Below are positions 44,940 to 54,501 of a stretch of DNA of 64,000 bases, piece by piece. The position numbers and the translations under genes were made by a program. Under the pieces are notes generated by a model that made no database searches, was not told where the DNA came from, and worked only from the letters and a program-made list of their open reading frames with translations. The stretch is from assembly GCA_002346535.1 (NCBI GenBank), contig DDZZ01000060.1, positions 11,885 through 75,884 on the forward strand. The letters are read 5' to 3'. Origin of the DNA: Opitutales bacterium UBA2995 (GTDB taxonomy: Bacteria > Verrucomicrobiota > Verrucomicrobiia > Opitutales > UBA2995). Every line of letters begins with the position of its first letter. Position 1 is the stretch's first letter.

Positions 44940-45059
44940 GGTGCTTTCTCAGGAAATTTTTCCCACTTCCCGCTCATGAGGCAGTTGCCGGTAATTATAG
45001 CCCTTATATTTATGGCACTGATACGAGTAGCAGTGACCTGAAACGGAGAGCTTAAGGTT

Positions 45060-45287
45060 GTGGAGCGCATACACATAAAAATCCTATCTGGAGATCCTGC
45101 GGGAGCGATAGCCCTGAGCCAGGGAATGGCCGAAAACAAGACAATGCCACATAAACTTATACAGGATCTGCCAGCCCATTTGACACCCGACAAGGAACTT
45201 CATCAGCTAGAAGGAGCCGAACTTGTCGATTTGATGTTGGCCACTGTGGCTCCCTCCAAGAAGCGACAATTCTTGGAGTCACTTTGA
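45060..45287 (+). CDS. Small hypothetical protein
   Basis: A 75-codon frame from GTG 45060, with TAAGG four bases upstream. The protein (GDPAGAIALSQGMAENKT, later KELHQLEGAELVDLMLATVA) is soluble and mostly helical, with no membrane segment and no motif I know. It stands between the Sua5 gene and the convergent CBS gene. Codon usage looks like its neighbours, so it may be real. Confidence 0.45.
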   Translation: MERIHIKILSGDPAGAIALSQGMAENKTMPHKLIQDLPAHLTPDKELHQLEGAELVDLMLATVAPSKKRQFLESL

Positions 45288-45317
45288 GTCACCAGGGGCG
45301 TGATTCACTAGATAGCA

Positions 45318-46613
45318 TTAATCGTCGGTATTATGAAGGACACGTACGCGGGCAGATAAAACCCGTTTCTCATCCACTTCCATAGCCTCAATCTCCAAGT
45401 TTTGTAATCTAACCTTTTGGCCCGCATCCGGAATTTTCCCCAATTCCGAAGTCAGCAATCCACCCAGTGTTGAGACTTCATCCTCATCGATCTCAATATT
45501 TAAAATCTCTTCAACATCGTGAATCGGCGTTAGTCCATCCACTATGAAAACGTCTTCCTGAACCTCTTCGATTTGCTCAGCTTCGCTGTCAAATTCATCC
45601 TGAATATTTCCCACCAGCTGTTCGACGATATTTTCCATAGTAACGACGCCAACCGTACCCCCGAATTCATCGCGTACAAGCGCCATGTGCAGACGTTTAT
45701 CCAACAATTGCTCTAACACCAGTTCGAGAGAATCATCCGGACCAACAACAATTACCGGCCTGGCCAATTTTTTGAACTCCAACCGCTGTACCTCCATTTC
45801 GGACCTGTAAACATCTTTAATGTGAACAATTCCCAGGCAATTATCCATATCACCTTCGCAGAGAGGATATCGCGTGTGGCCCGCTTTTTTCGATAACTCC
45901 AGGTTAAACTCATTCCCGTCGAAAATATCAAAGAACTGGATCTGATTGCGCGGTAACATCACATCGTGAACCACGAGTTCGCGCATTGAGATTACATTTT
46001 TGAAGACCCGCTGAGTGAATGCGGGAATAGAGGAATCTTCATCCATGCTCAAGATTTGGGTCTCAAGGTCCAATTTGTTCAAATCGGCATGCGGATCCAA
46101 ATGGAACATTCGTAAACTTTGCCGAGAAAACCAGCCAAACAATTTCATGAATGGAAAGGTCAGGGTACGAAGCAACCAAATGAGCCAATAGCTGGCATGG
46201 AGCATCCCGACAGGGTGTTGAAGGGCAACACCTCGGGGAACGGATTCACCCAACACATAATTCAAGCCAATGGCGACCACCAAGCAGGCAACATAAACAA
46301 ATCCTGCCCAAACTCCGCCTGTATCAATTCCGAGGTAGGTCAGCAGAGAGCTCACCAAAGGAACAAGTACAACACCTAACACAAGAGTGGATAAAGATAT
46401 GCCAAGCCGAAGAAACTGCAGAGCCTCGTCTACGCGATCGAGAATTTTTGCAAAGCGTTTTGTTTTGCGCAGTTTATCGAGCAGGTCAGGATTAAAATGA
46501 CTGTACCGCAACCGAATTAGGCTGAATTCGCTGCCCACAAATATGGCATTCAATAGAATCAGGAGTATAGCGGCACTTCCGAATAAAAGAGTATCCCCAA
46601 CAATCAAATTCAC
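45318..46613 (-). CDS. CNNM-family membrane protein with CBS and CorC_HlyC domains
   Basis: A 431-residue protein of the hemolysin/CorC group. A DUF21/CNNM membrane domain with four helices fills residues 1-180 (FGSAAILLILLNAIFVGSEF, GISLSTLVLGVVLVPLVSSL, GFVYVACLVVAIGLNYVLGE). It is followed by two CBS motifs (RYPLCEGDMDNCLGIVHIKD and MALVRDEFGGTVGVVTMEN) and a CorC_HlyC domain. Members take part in magnesium or cobalt transport or resistance. The start is GTG at 46613. It is the last gene of a possible minus-strand run after hisC (23 bases). Confidence 0.9.
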   Translation of the reverse strand: MNLIVGDTLLFGSAAILLILLNAIFVGSEFSLIRLRYSHFNPDLLDKLRKTKRFAKILDRVDEALQFLRLGISLSTLVLGVVLVPLVSSLLTYLGIDTGGVWAGFVYVACLVVAIGLNYVLGESVPRGVALQHPVGMLHASYWLIWLLRTLTFPFMKLFGWFSRQSLRMFHLDPHADLNKLDLETQILSMDEDSSIPAFTQRVFKNVISMRELVVHDVMLPRNQIQFFDIFDGNEFNLELSKKAGHTRYPLCEGDMDNCLGIVHIKDVYRSEMEVQRLEFKKLARPVIVVGPDDSLELVLEQLLDKRLHMALVRDEFGGTVGVVTMENIVEQLVGNIQDEFDSEAEQIEEVQEDVFIVDGLTPIHDVEEILNIEIDEDEVSTLGGLLTSELGKIPDAGQKVRLQNLEIEAMEVDEKRVLSARVRVLHNTDD

Positions 46614-46636
46614 TCTAACTCCTTCATTCCTAAACT

Positions 46637-47746
46637 TTAGGAAATATCTAACACCTTTTGCAATGTTTCAATCAGCCGTTGGTTCTGAATCCCTGTGCCT
46701 ATCGATATTCGCATGTATTCCGGAAGACCATAGGGCCCCATCGGTCGAACGATCACACCTTCCTGTTCCATCTCGTTGAAAATTCTAGCGCAATCGCCAA
46801 GTTCGGCCAAAATAAAATTTCCCCGGCTGGGGACAAAGGGAATTCCTTTTGCATGAAAAAAATCCGAGAGCATTTTTAGCCCCTGCTCATTGAGCTCCCG
46901 GCTTTTATCCACCCAGTCCTGATCATTCAAAGCGGCAAGCGCCGCAGCCTGGGCAATGGAATTTACGTTAAAAGGCTCCCTTACGCGATTCATCAAGGAA
47001 GCGCATTCTTCACTGCAATAGCCATAACCTATTCTAAATCCGGCCAGGCTATAAATCTTGGAAAATGTCCGAGAGCAGATGATCTTCCGGCCGTCTGCCA
47101 TTAATGGCCTTAAGTCAACCGGCTCCTGTTGATACTCGGCATAAGCTTCATCCAAGACAAGAATCACATGTTCAGGCAAGGCTTCGGCAAACTCCAAGAC
47201 TTGCTCATTGGAATTTAGCGTACCCGTCGGATTATTCGGACAAGGTAAAAAAACGACTTTGGTCCTTTCACTAACCGCAGCCAACATACCGCCCAAATCG
47301 TGAGTGAAATCAACCAGTGGCACTTCCATCGGTTTGGCATCAAAAAGCAAGGTCACCAGTTTATAAACGATGAATGCCTGCTCGCCCATGACAACCTCGT
47401 CGCCTTCAGAAATAAAGGCATGCCCCACCAATTCGAAGATTTCATTGGAACCGTTCCCAAAAATAAACTGGCCGGGAGTAAGGCCCGTGAGCCCGGCTAA
47501 TTTTTGCCGAAGCAGATAACAACCCCCATCTGGGTAAAAATGGGATTGATTCAAGAAAGATTTAACCGCCTCCAAAACCTTAGGTGAAACACCCAGCGGA
47601 TTTTCATTGGAAGCCAGTTTTATGGTAGTCTCCGGATCAATCCCAAATTCCCTCGCGACCACTTCAATTGGCTTGCCAGGTTCATAGACAGGTTGATTTA
47701 GTACCGATGGTTTAACCAAATCGGTATAGCTGATACTCGTTCCCAT
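46637..47746 (-). CDS. hisC: Histidinol-phosphate aminotransferase
   Basis: A 369-residue PLP-dependent class I/II aminotransferase of HisC type. Visible are KLASNENPLGVSPKVLEAV, FGNGSNEIFELVG, VFLPCPNNPTGTLNSNEQV, LDEAYAEY, and the PLP Schiff-base Lys230 in SRTFSKIYSLAGFRIGYG. It transaminates imidazole acetol phosphate to histidinol phosphate, and close homologues also act in aromatic amino acid synthesis. The ATG at 47746 begins a 10-residue extension before the core. It lies 239 bases after the RNA methyltransferase gene. Confidence 0.93.
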   Translation of the reverse strand: MGTSISYTDLVKPSVLNQPVYEPGKPIEVVAREFGIDPETTIKLASNENPLGVSPKVLEAVKSFLNQSHFYPDGGCYLLRQKLAGLTGLTPGQFIFGNGSNEIFELVGHAFISEGDEVVMGEQAFIVYKLVTLLFDAKPMEVPLVDFTHDLGGMLAAVSERTKVVFLPCPNNPTGTLNSNEQVLEFAEALPEHVILVLDEAYAEYQQEPVDLRPLMADGRKIICSRTFSKIYSLAGFRIGYGYCSEECASLMNRVREPFNVNSIAQAAALAALNDQDWVDKSRELNEQGLKMLSDFFHAKGIPFVPSRGNFILAELGDCARIFNEMEQEGVIVRPMGPYGLPEYMRISIGTGIQNQRLIETLQKVLDIS

Positions 47747-47985
47747 GGACGGCGGACAATCGAGGGCAAAAAACTCACCAGATTCAACAGGAAAATGATT
47801 CGAGAAAAGAGATGCATGCGTTGATAACAGGTGGTTCCTTACTCCTGGGATTTGAATTGATCCAGGCTCTGGCCAATGCGTTACAACTGTTCCAAAGCGC
47901 CATTCCCGTCAATTTTCCAGCAAAGGTTATACGCATAAACCTGGAAAATCCGGACAAAGTCTCCAGGTTGCTTCAACCCCAAAAT

Positions 47986-49215
47986 TTACATTTCGTTACG
48001 GGATCGCTCCAAAGTTGCGACATTTTCGATGTGCCGCGTTTGAGGAAACAGGTCAAAAGGCTGTAGTTTTTTAATAGTGTAGCCTGTGGATAAGAACCGG
48101 CTCAAATCGCGCATCTGTGTACCCGGATTGCAGCTCACATACACCACTCTCGCCGGTCCATAGGCAAACAGTTGGTCCAAAAATTCAAGGCTACAGCCTT
48201 TTCGTGGCGGATCCACGATCACTACCGTTTCTTCCTTTGGAAAATCCACATGTTCAAACAGAGAAGCGGAATCCCCAACTTGAAAGTGGCAATTTTCAAG
48301 GCCATTCAATTGAGCATTGCTGTTGGCGTATTCCACAGAGCGTTCACTGATTTCAATACCGATAGCTTTCTCAAAATATCTGCCGGCATAGAGGGCAAAT
48401 AAACCTGAGCCGCAATAAGTATCCAGAAAGTAGCGAATTCCATCCGCTTGAGACTCCGTCAATACGTGCTCGGCCAATCGAGGAAGAATAAAGGGATTGT
48501 TTTGGAAAAACTCGCTGGCCTTGAACCGAAAAACCACATCTTCGACTACCTCGGTAACTATAGCTTGATAATCAGTTATCACGCCTTCCTCGACGTCGCG
48601 CAATAACACCGTGGCACCGTTTTTGTAGTTTTTAAAATTCTCGATAACACCCTGACGTACCTTCGGCAGAGCTTCGTTTATAGCTTCGGTCGCAATCGGA
48701 CAACGTTCTACATCGACCAATCTTCTGCGACGGCCGGCCTCTAAAAACCCAATGCGAAAGTCCCGCCCTGCACGAGGCTTATGAAAGTGTGGGGTTAATT
48801 TGGAACGGTAGCCGTAAGGTTGAGGCGAACCTACAGCAGGCAGAACCTGATGGTTTCCCTCCAACTGCCGGTCCACCAGTTCCTGAACCTGCTGGGTCTT
48901 GTATTTGAGCTGAGCGGCGTAATTAAGATTCTGATACTGGCAGCCACCACAAGTCCCAAATAATTCACACCTAGGTTCGATCCTTTCAGGAGATGCATCC
49001 AGGACCTCAAGCAAATCCGCATCGGAGAAATTGGCATGATTTCGAAATATTCGTGCTCGTACACGTTCGCTAGGCAATGCAAAATTCACCATAACCACCC
49101 AGCCTTCGATTCGCCCAACGCCCTGACCCAAGTTGGTCAAGTTATCAACCTGTAATTCCACCTCCTCGTGGTATTGAAATTTCCCCTCCCGAAATCCTCT
49201 CGGTGCCTTGGCCAT
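47986..49215 (-). CDS. 23S rRNA (uracil-5)-methyltransferase, RlmD/RumA type
   Basis: A 409-residue protein. An N-terminal TRAM-like domain (residues 14-70) is followed by the iron-sulfur cluster cysteines in ELFGTCGGCQYQNLNYAAQ. The Rossmann-type methyltransferase domain has FLDTYCGSGLFALYAGRYFE and the catalytic VVYVSCNPGTQMRDLSRFL. It methylates uracil 5 in rRNA or tRNA; RlmD, RlmC and TrmA are not distinguishable here, though the Fe-S cysteines rule against E. coli TrmA. Divergent from the SpoU gene across 67 bases. Confidence 0.92.
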   Translation of the reverse strand: MAKAPRGFREGKFQYHEEVELQVDNLTNLGQGVGRIEGWVVMVNFALPSERVRARIFRNHANFSDADLLEVLDASPERIEPRCELFGTCGGCQYQNLNYAAQLKYKTQQVQELVDRQLEGNHQVLPAVGSPQPYGYRSKLTPHFHKPRAGRDFRIGFLEAGRRRRLVDVERCPIATEAINEALPKVRQGVIENFKNYKNGATVLLRDVEEGVITDYQAIVTEVVEDVVFRFKASEFFQNNPFILPRLAEHVLTESQADGIRYFLDTYCGSGLFALYAGRYFEKAIGIEISERSVEYANSNAQLNGLENCHFQVGDSASLFEHVDFPKEETVVIVDPPRKGCSLEFLDQLFAYGPARVVYVSCNPGTQMRDLSRFLSTGYTIKKLQPFDLFPQTRHIENVATLERSRNEM

Positions 49216-49282
49216 AAAATGCTTTTAACCCGAAGATTACAGGCCTAACTTCTCCGCAAATCAATACCCGATTATTTCAACC

Positions 49283-50119
49283 ATGGCCCTGACGAGAATT
49301 GACAGTTTGCAGAATCCGCGCGTAAAACTAATCAAAGAGCTTATACAAAAAAGGCACCGGGACCGGTCTGGCTTATTTCTGCTGGAAGGCGAGCGGGAAT
49401 TGGCCCGCGGATTGAAATCAGGCTTGGACGCCACTCAAATCCTGATTTGCGAGGAACTCTTCAAACACCAAAAAGCCTCGGAGACCTTGCTCCAAAAACT
49501 GCTAGGCAAAGATGTCCCCATAGTCTGCCTATCAAAAAAAGTATTTGAGCACAGCTCCTATAGGCAAAACCCGGATGGCTTCATGGCCATCTGCAAAACA
49601 TTTCAAAAAACCCTGCGAGACATCGCTCTATGCGATACACCGCTTCTGCTCATCGCTGAGCGCCTTGAAAAACCCGGTAATCTTGGCGCTTTGCTTAGAA
49701 CCGCCGATGCGACCAGTGTCGACGCCATTATTCTCAACGACCCGATTACGGATCTCTTTAACCCCAATGTAATAAGAGCCTCAGGAGGATTGGCCTTTCA
49801 GGTGCCAGCAGTGCTGGCCTCGTCGGAGGAGACGATCGAATACTTAAAAAGGAACAAGATTGTTTCCCACGCCACTACCCCCGGTAGAGGTGAAGACTAT
49901 TGTCAGGCACAACTGTTCAGTTCTTCGGCTATCGTCCTAGGTAGTGAGAAAGACGGATTATCCGATTTCTGGATACAAAACTGCGATCGCAAAATCAGCC
50001 TTCCCATGCTCGGCAAAGCCGATTCACTCAACGTCAGTGCCACCGCCTCAGCAGTGCTTTACGAGGCAGTCCGCCAACGACAAAAGCGGGCAGGTAAAAG
50101 TTTTTACAACTCCTTCTAA
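49283..50119 (+). CDS. TrmH/SpoU family RNA 2'-O-methyltransferase
   Basis: A 278-residue SPOUT methyltransferase. The N-terminal substrate-binding domain (NPRVKLIKELIQKRHRDRSG, LLEGERELARG) leads to the SpoU domain with motif 1 ERLEKPGNLGALLRTADATS, motif 2 IVLGSEKDGLS and motif 3 ISLPMLGKADSLNVSATASA. The C-terminal knot is intact. The target (rRNA or tRNA ribose) cannot be read from sequence. Confidence 0.92.
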   Translation: MALTRIDSLQNPRVKLIKELIQKRHRDRSGLFLLEGERELARGLKSGLDATQILICEELFKHQKASETLLQKLLGKDVPIVCLSKKVFEHSSYRQNPDGFMAICKTFQKTLRDIALCDTPLLLIAERLEKPGNLGALLRTADATSVDAIILNDPITDLFNPNVIRASGGLAFQVPAVLASSEETIEYLKRNKIVSHATTPGRGEDYCQAQLFSSSAIVLGSEKDGLSDFWIQNCDRKISLPMLGKADSLNVSATASAVLYEAVRQRQKRAGKSFYNSF

Positions 50120-50151
50120 GAAAACGCCCGTATCAGGCGTTATCTCTGTAC

Positions 50152-50508
50152 ATGATAACCCCAACTCACAATCCCGAAAACAACGAGGTTTTCCAATCCT
50201 TAAAGGCCTTTGCGGAAGAACTAGGCTCCAACCTGAAGGCACTCACACCAGGAGGAATTGACCGATTCACAACAAGAACGCATCCGCGCCACTATAATGC
50301 CAAAGGAAAAGAAAATAGTGAATATCAAACTACTAACACATTGGCTGGCAGCCGAATGAGGATAGCCGTTCCTTATTCCGAAAGTAGCGGGATCACCGAA
50401 TTCGAAGCCGGGAAGGTTCATTCAGCAACCAACAACTACTATCCCACGCCTTTAGAAGACGCAGCCCTAAAATCTGAAATCAAGGATATTGGAGTAATAT
50501 TCAGGTAG
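50152..50508 (+). CDS. Hypothetical protein
   Basis: A 118-codon frame from ATG 50152. It starts MITPTHNPENNEVFQSLKAF and ends LEDAALKSEIKDIGVIFR. It is hydrophilic, with no signal or motif that I recognise and no good Shine-Dalgarno. It lies 32 bases after the SpoU gene and just before a YfbK-type remnant on the same strand, so it may be a damaged part of the same lost gene. Confidence 0.35.
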   Translation: MITPTHNPENNEVFQSLKAFAEELGSNLKALTPGGIDRFTTRTHPRHYNAKGKENSEYQTTNTLAGSRMRIAVPYSESSGITEFEAGKVHSATNNYYPTPLEDAALKSEIKDIGVIFR

Positions 50509-50559
50509 TTACTGAGGAGTTTTTGGCAGAACAGAAGCTTCGGATGCAGTCTCCTCAAG

Positions 50560-50787
50560 TCAGTTTAAAAACGCGTCGCAGGATTTTCGATTCGCTACAG
50601 CGGTGCCTCCTTCGACATGGCCTTACGCAACTCCGAACATACTCAATCACTCGACCTGGAAGAGGTACATGCCTTAGCTGAAAAATCTAAGGGCGTTGAT
50701 TCCGGTGGTCTTCGTTCTGAGTTTGTGGAGCTGATTTAGGAAACGATCGCCTTAATGCCCCAAAAACAACTGGAACTGGCCGATTAA
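50560..50787 (+). pseudogene. Remnant of a YfbK-type VWA protein (DUF3520 tail)
   Basis: The frame reading QDFRFATAV at 50579 shifts into another reading ASFDMALRNSEHTQSLDLEE, then LAEKSKGVDSGGLRSEFVEL, ended by TAG at 50737 and continuing QKQLELAD to TAA at about 50785. This matches the conserved end of DUF3520/YfbK VWA proteins (DFRFA.AV..F.M.LR.SE...), with a frameshift and a stop. The VWA part itself is gone. The 757-base interval 50120-50876 otherwise contains the 118-codon ORF and the repeat at 50820. Confidence 0.7.
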
Positions 50788-50819
50788 GAAAAAGAGATTC
50801 GATAATTGGTTTTTACATG

Positions 50820-50879
50820 TAGGAGCTACTTTCGCTGCGATTCGTAATAATGATTATTTCGCAGCGAAAGCAGCTCCTA
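50820..50879. repeat. REP-like inverted repeat
   Basis: A long hairpin: TAGGAGCTACTTTCGCTGCG and one more base on the left (50820-50840) pair with the right arm (50859-50879), with one mismatch in 21 and an 18-base loop. It ends directly at the 3' end of oleD, where it may also act as a bidirectional transcript end. A related hairpin lies at 56069-56141. Confidence 0.7.
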
Positions 50880-51872
50880 TATTTGCTTATAGTGCTCCAC
50901 TAGTTCCTCTAATCCTTCCTCGATCGTTACTTTTGGTTGGTACCCCAATTTCTCGCGCGCCGAAGAGATATCAAAAAAATGGTCTTTTGCTAATTCAGTT
51001 GCAACAAACCGCGTCATAGGCGGCTCTCCTGATAAGCGGAAGGCCTTCCAAATACCTTCCATAACGGCTCCAAGCTTATAGGCCGCACCCAAAGAAATTC
51101 GTTTTTCTATTTTGGGAATTCCCAGGCGATCCAGCAGATCATTGATCCAATCCCATAAAACGACCGGTTGACCTTGGGAAATAAAGTATGCTTTGCCGCC
51201 GTTTTCTTCAATTTCCAAAGCGTCCTGGGCGAAAATTTGGGCATCCGCCGCGTTTTGCACATGTACGATATCCACCTTGTTCATGCCGTCCCCGACGATG
51301 CGCAGTTTTCCTTTTTTGGCGCGATCGATAACGCGGGGGATCAGATGATTGTCACCCACACCCCAGATCAGATGGGGCCGGAGAGCAATGGTCCTCAATC
51401 CCGATCCATTCGGATCATTGGCCTCAAGAACCTCTTTCTCTGCCAACATTTTGGTGTGTGCGTAATGGCAGAGCCAGCCACGACCATAAGGCTGTGATTC
51501 ATCCACTCCGCGAAGAGCCTCCCCGTTAAAAGCTACACTTGGTGTGCTCGTATAGACCAAGCGGTTAATTCCATTCTTCTTACAGGCAGATAGTACGTTT
51601 TGGGTGCCCCAGACGTTGGTCCGATAATAGATCCCCCAGCATCCCCAAACCCCTGCTTTCGCGGCAATGTGTTGTATCACATCCATTCCTTTGGAGGCAG
51701 CCAGCACTGCAGCAGCATCTCTTAAGTCACCCTGTATAACATCTACACCTAAACTCCTTAATTCAGGTTGATCGGAACGTCCCAGCACTCGCACATCGCG
51801 TCCAGATGCGAGGAGTTTGTTCACTACGTAGCGACCCAAAAAGCCTCCGCCACCAGTAACCAATACCTTCAT
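50877..51872 (-). CDS. oleD: OleD-like NAD(P)-dependent 2-alkyl-3-oxoalkanoate reductase
   Basis: A 331-residue extended short-chain dehydrogenase/3-beta-HSD-like protein. The Rossmann start is MKVLVTGGGGFLGRYVVNKL. Features typical of OleD include AKAGVWGCWGIYYRTNVWGT, LVYTSTPSVAFNGEALRGVD, YAHTKMLAEKEVLEAN (Tyr-x3-Lys) and ALRPHLIWGVGDNHL. OleD reduces the beta-keto acid made by OleA. It is on the same strand as oleC, separated by 897 bases that hold a decayed gene. OleA and OleB are not in the window. The assignment rests on the family motifs and the OleC neighbour. Confidence 0.8.
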   Translation of the reverse strand: MKVLVTGGGGFLGRYVVNKLLASGRDVRVLGRSDQPELRSLGVDVIQGDLRDAAAVLAASKGMDVIQHIAAKAGVWGCWGIYYRTNVWGTQNVLSACKKNGINRLVYTSTPSVAFNGEALRGVDESQPYGRGWLCHYAHTKMLAEKEVLEANDPNGSGLRTIALRPHLIWGVGDNHLIPRVIDRAKKGKLRIVGDGMNKVDIVHVQNAADAQIFAQDALEIEENGGKAYFISQGQPVVLWDWINDLLDRLGIPKIEKRISLGAAYKLGAVMEGIWKAFRLSGEPPMTRFVATELAKDHFFDISSAREKLGYQPKVTIEEGLEELVEHYKQI

Positions 51873-51995
51873 ATCATCTTATGTGTCGTTTTTTCCTGGG
51901 AAAGCCACGAAAAATTATCCGATTCGGAATCCAATATGAAAAAGTTTTCGTAAGATTACCCACTAAGCATAAGTGAACTCTAAAATAACCCCCAA

Positions 51996-52816
51996 ATGAG
52001 AAGTCTACTAAAACTCCTAATCACCGTCATCTTCTTCGGTGGAGTCAATCAAACCCCCATGCTACGTTTTATACCTTCATCACGGCGCCAAACTCGGGCA
52101 TCATATACGAGGTCCAAACGGTAACCTCTTTTGGTTTGTGCGCCATGGTCGAATTCAGATAAATACCTGTCCCAGGTAGCTCACCTCGCAGTATTAGTTA
52201 GCTACGAAGAACACCTGAGTACCCCTATTTTGAGGCAGAAATTTGAATACGTCGATGCAGTAAGCCAGTTTGGAGAGCCGCTCTCCGCCCAATTTACCTG
52301 GAGGACAAAGTGTTCGGTTCGATACCATGCTCCATTCAATATATCGTGGCACCACCCAGCGTGATTCTCTACGAAGCATCGGGAGCCCAGTCATTAATTA
52401 ATTCGTCCAATCGAGCGGAAGTGACGCCAGGGAAAGAGGCTATTGCTGGTTTTGGGCTCAACGGGCTTACTTAAATTATCATCCGTGGCATCGGTCCATC
52501 TATGGATTTGGGTGGCGGCTACATCGAAGATCCTGTTCTGAACTTGCATGCAGACCAGGATCTGCTTGATGACTTTAACGAAGATACAAAAAATTCAATT
52601 TCCACCGGCAATTGACAGGATACACTACGAACCGATAATTTAGAATGTTGGGAAATGGCCCAGGACAGCCCAAATGAAGCTGCCCTGGCAACTTATTTGT
52701 ATCCTGATGCCTGCACGGCTCACCTTTCCACCAATGGCGAAATAGGCCAAGGCCTTGGCGAGGTTTATGTCACTCCTTATTCATTACCGATTCAGCGAAT
52801 AGCCGAGCCAGAGTAA
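51996..52816 (+). pseudogene. Decayed exported protein of verrucomicrobial anchor-domain type
   Basis: The 897 bases between oleD and oleC contain a broken plus-strand gene. It begins at ATG 51996 with a hydrophobic start (MRSLLKLLITVIFFGGV), then shifts frame several times. From about 52450 a good match appears: AIAGFGLNGLT, stop, IIRGIGPSMDLGGGYIEDPV then DLLDDFNEDTKNSISTGN, stop, and AALATYLYPDACTAHLSTNG ending GEVYVTPY. This resembles the C-terminal module (IRGVGP...L.DP...N..P.GAYTA.VSG) of many secreted verrucomicrobial proteins. At least two in-frame stops and several shifts make it inactive. Its end overlaps the 3' end of oleC. Confidence 0.68.
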
Positions 52817-54407
52817 GCCGGTGAATCTTGGCATTGTGTCGGACATCGACAGGAAAATCTTTATAAAAGAATATCTTCTGAATGCGTTTAGCTACGGAGT
52901 CCTCAGGTATCTTGGCTAGTAACTCACTTTCCCAATTTTTATTGTCCAAATAATCGTCGGACCAATTTTCGGGCTCCGGTTCAATAACAACAGCAGGAGT
53001 TTGCTCAGGTGGATCGCCCAATCCAATCAACGCGGACCGCGCAACTCCTGATTGTTGATTGAAATAAGTTTCAACAGGATCGGTAAATAACACCCCATCT
53101 GAAGTTTGGACCCGTTCAGCTACACGACCGCAAAACCATAAGCTTTCATCCGCGTCCAAATAACCAGTATCACCCAAACGATGCCATACAGAATCCCCTT
53201 CTTGAATTTTTGCCATTCGGGTTGCCTCCTCAAGCTGATCGTAAGCCTTTGTAACCATCGGCCCCTTAACGATAATCTCGCCTACTTCCCCGGCAGAAAG
53301 CTCCTTGGCTCCGGATATCTCAGGAATCGGTACATCCCGGATCTCAATGATTTTCACCTCTACCTCCGGTAACGGTTTTCCCACGCAGGTGCCAGCACCT
53401 AGATTCGTTTTAGTTCTGGTTTCACTGAGAACGCGATTTCCCGAAATGCTGGATATAGGCAAAGATTCTGTAGCGCCATATGGTGTATGTATTTCACCAT
53501 TGGGTATGATTGGTAAAAAGGACCGGATTAAGTCAGGAGGGACCGGGGCACCAGCCATGAAGACGCGTCTGATACTCGGTAGTTGTATGGATTCCTGGAC
53601 ACAATAATCGGATATCTTTTTCCAAATTACGGGAGATCCAAAGGAATTGGTGACTTCACTTTGCCGTATGGCCTGCACAATCTTCTGTGCATCGACAGTT
53701 GCCGGGCGGCTGGGATTCATTTCTGGAACCACCGTGGTCATACCAAAAGCAGGGTTAAAAAGCGCGAAGATAGGTAGCATTGGTAGATCCACTTCTCCAC
53801 GCTCGATCCCGAATACTTCCCCAATTAAACGGACTTGGGCATCAAACATCCCGTGTTCGTACAGCACTCCTTTTGGTGGCCCTGTTGATCCGGAGGTAAA
53901 CAGTATCGCGGCTATATCGTCTTCCCGAGTATCTTCAAGTATAGGCGGAGAAAGATTTTGCCTATCAAGCACCTTTTCGAATTTCGATCCGACTTTGATC
54001 CTCGATTTTACTCCCCTAAAACTACTACTGAAAAGGCGGCTCAACCAAATTGCCACAGGTATTCCAATGAAAAATTCGGGGCTGGTTCGTTTAACGCTGG
54101 TTAAAAAGTTTTTTCGCCCCATTCCCGGATCAATAATCACAGGCACGGCAGCTAATTTGAACAAAGCAAATGTTATCAAAATGAGTTCCAATCCCGGTTT
54201 CACTGCCAGCTGTACGCGAGATCCTTTCTGGATGCCTCGCATTCTTAGATAAGCAGCGCATTGATTGCTCAGTCGCTCCAATTCCCCGAAGGATAAACTT
54301 CGATATTGGATGGACGATGCACTGCCTCCTGCAAGAATTTTCAATGCGCAGTACTCCGGCTGGGCCAAAGCGGTCTGTGGCAGGAATCTTGCTATATTGG
54401 AACTCAT
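52770..54407 (-). CDS. oleC: OleC-like beta-lactone synthetase (AMP-dependent)
   Basis: About 545 residues from ATG 54407 (MSSNIARFLPQTALAQPEY); the frame is open to 54557, but that adds an unlike stretch overlapping glyQS. An ANL-superfamily adenylate-forming enzyme: AAILFTSGSTGPPKGVLYEH, LPMLPIFALFNPAFGMTTVV with MNPSRPATVDAQKIVQAI, HTPYGATESLPISSI and HRLGDTGYLDADESLWFCG. These match OleC, which converts beta-hydroxy acids to beta-lactones in head-to-head olefin synthesis. Divergent from glyQS across 94 bases. Confidence 0.85.
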   Translation of the reverse strand: MSSNIARFLPQTALAQPEYCALKILAGGSASSIQYRSLSFGELERLSNQCAAYLRMRGIQKGSRVQLAVKPGLELILITFALFKLAAVPVIIDPGMGRKNFLTSVKRTSPEFFIGIPVAIWLSRLFSSSFRGVKSRIKVGSKFEKVLDRQNLSPPILEDTREDDIAAILFTSGSTGPPKGVLYEHGMFDAQVRLIGEVFGIERGEVDLPMLPIFALFNPAFGMTTVVPEMNPSRPATVDAQKIVQAIRQSEVTNSFGSPVIWKKISDYCVQESIQLPSIRRVFMAGAPVPPDLIRSFLPIIPNGEIHTPYGATESLPISSISGNRVLSETRTKTNLGAGTCVGKPLPEVEVKIIEIRDVPIPEISGAKELSAGEVGEIIVKGPMVTKAYDQLEEATRMAKIQEGDSVWHRLGDTGYLDADESLWFCGRVAERVQTSDGVLFTDPVETYFNQQSGVARSALIGLGDPPEQTPAVVIEPEPENWSDDYLDNKNWESELLAKIPEDSVAKRIQKIFFYKDFPVDVRHNAKIHRLTLARLFAESVMNKE

Positions 54408-54501
54408 AAAACAAAAGTTGGTAGGTCCGGCGAAAGTAGGTGGCAATTGAAAAGGCTCAGAGCTTGACCGCCCTGGGCAAAAGTGACTTTTTAGCCACCT
54501 T

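Noticed and set aside
47812..48066. Plus-strand 84-codon frame between hisC and the RlmD-type gene
   Set aside because: Its last third is antisense to the RNA methyltransferase C-terminus and it has no motif; likely chance.
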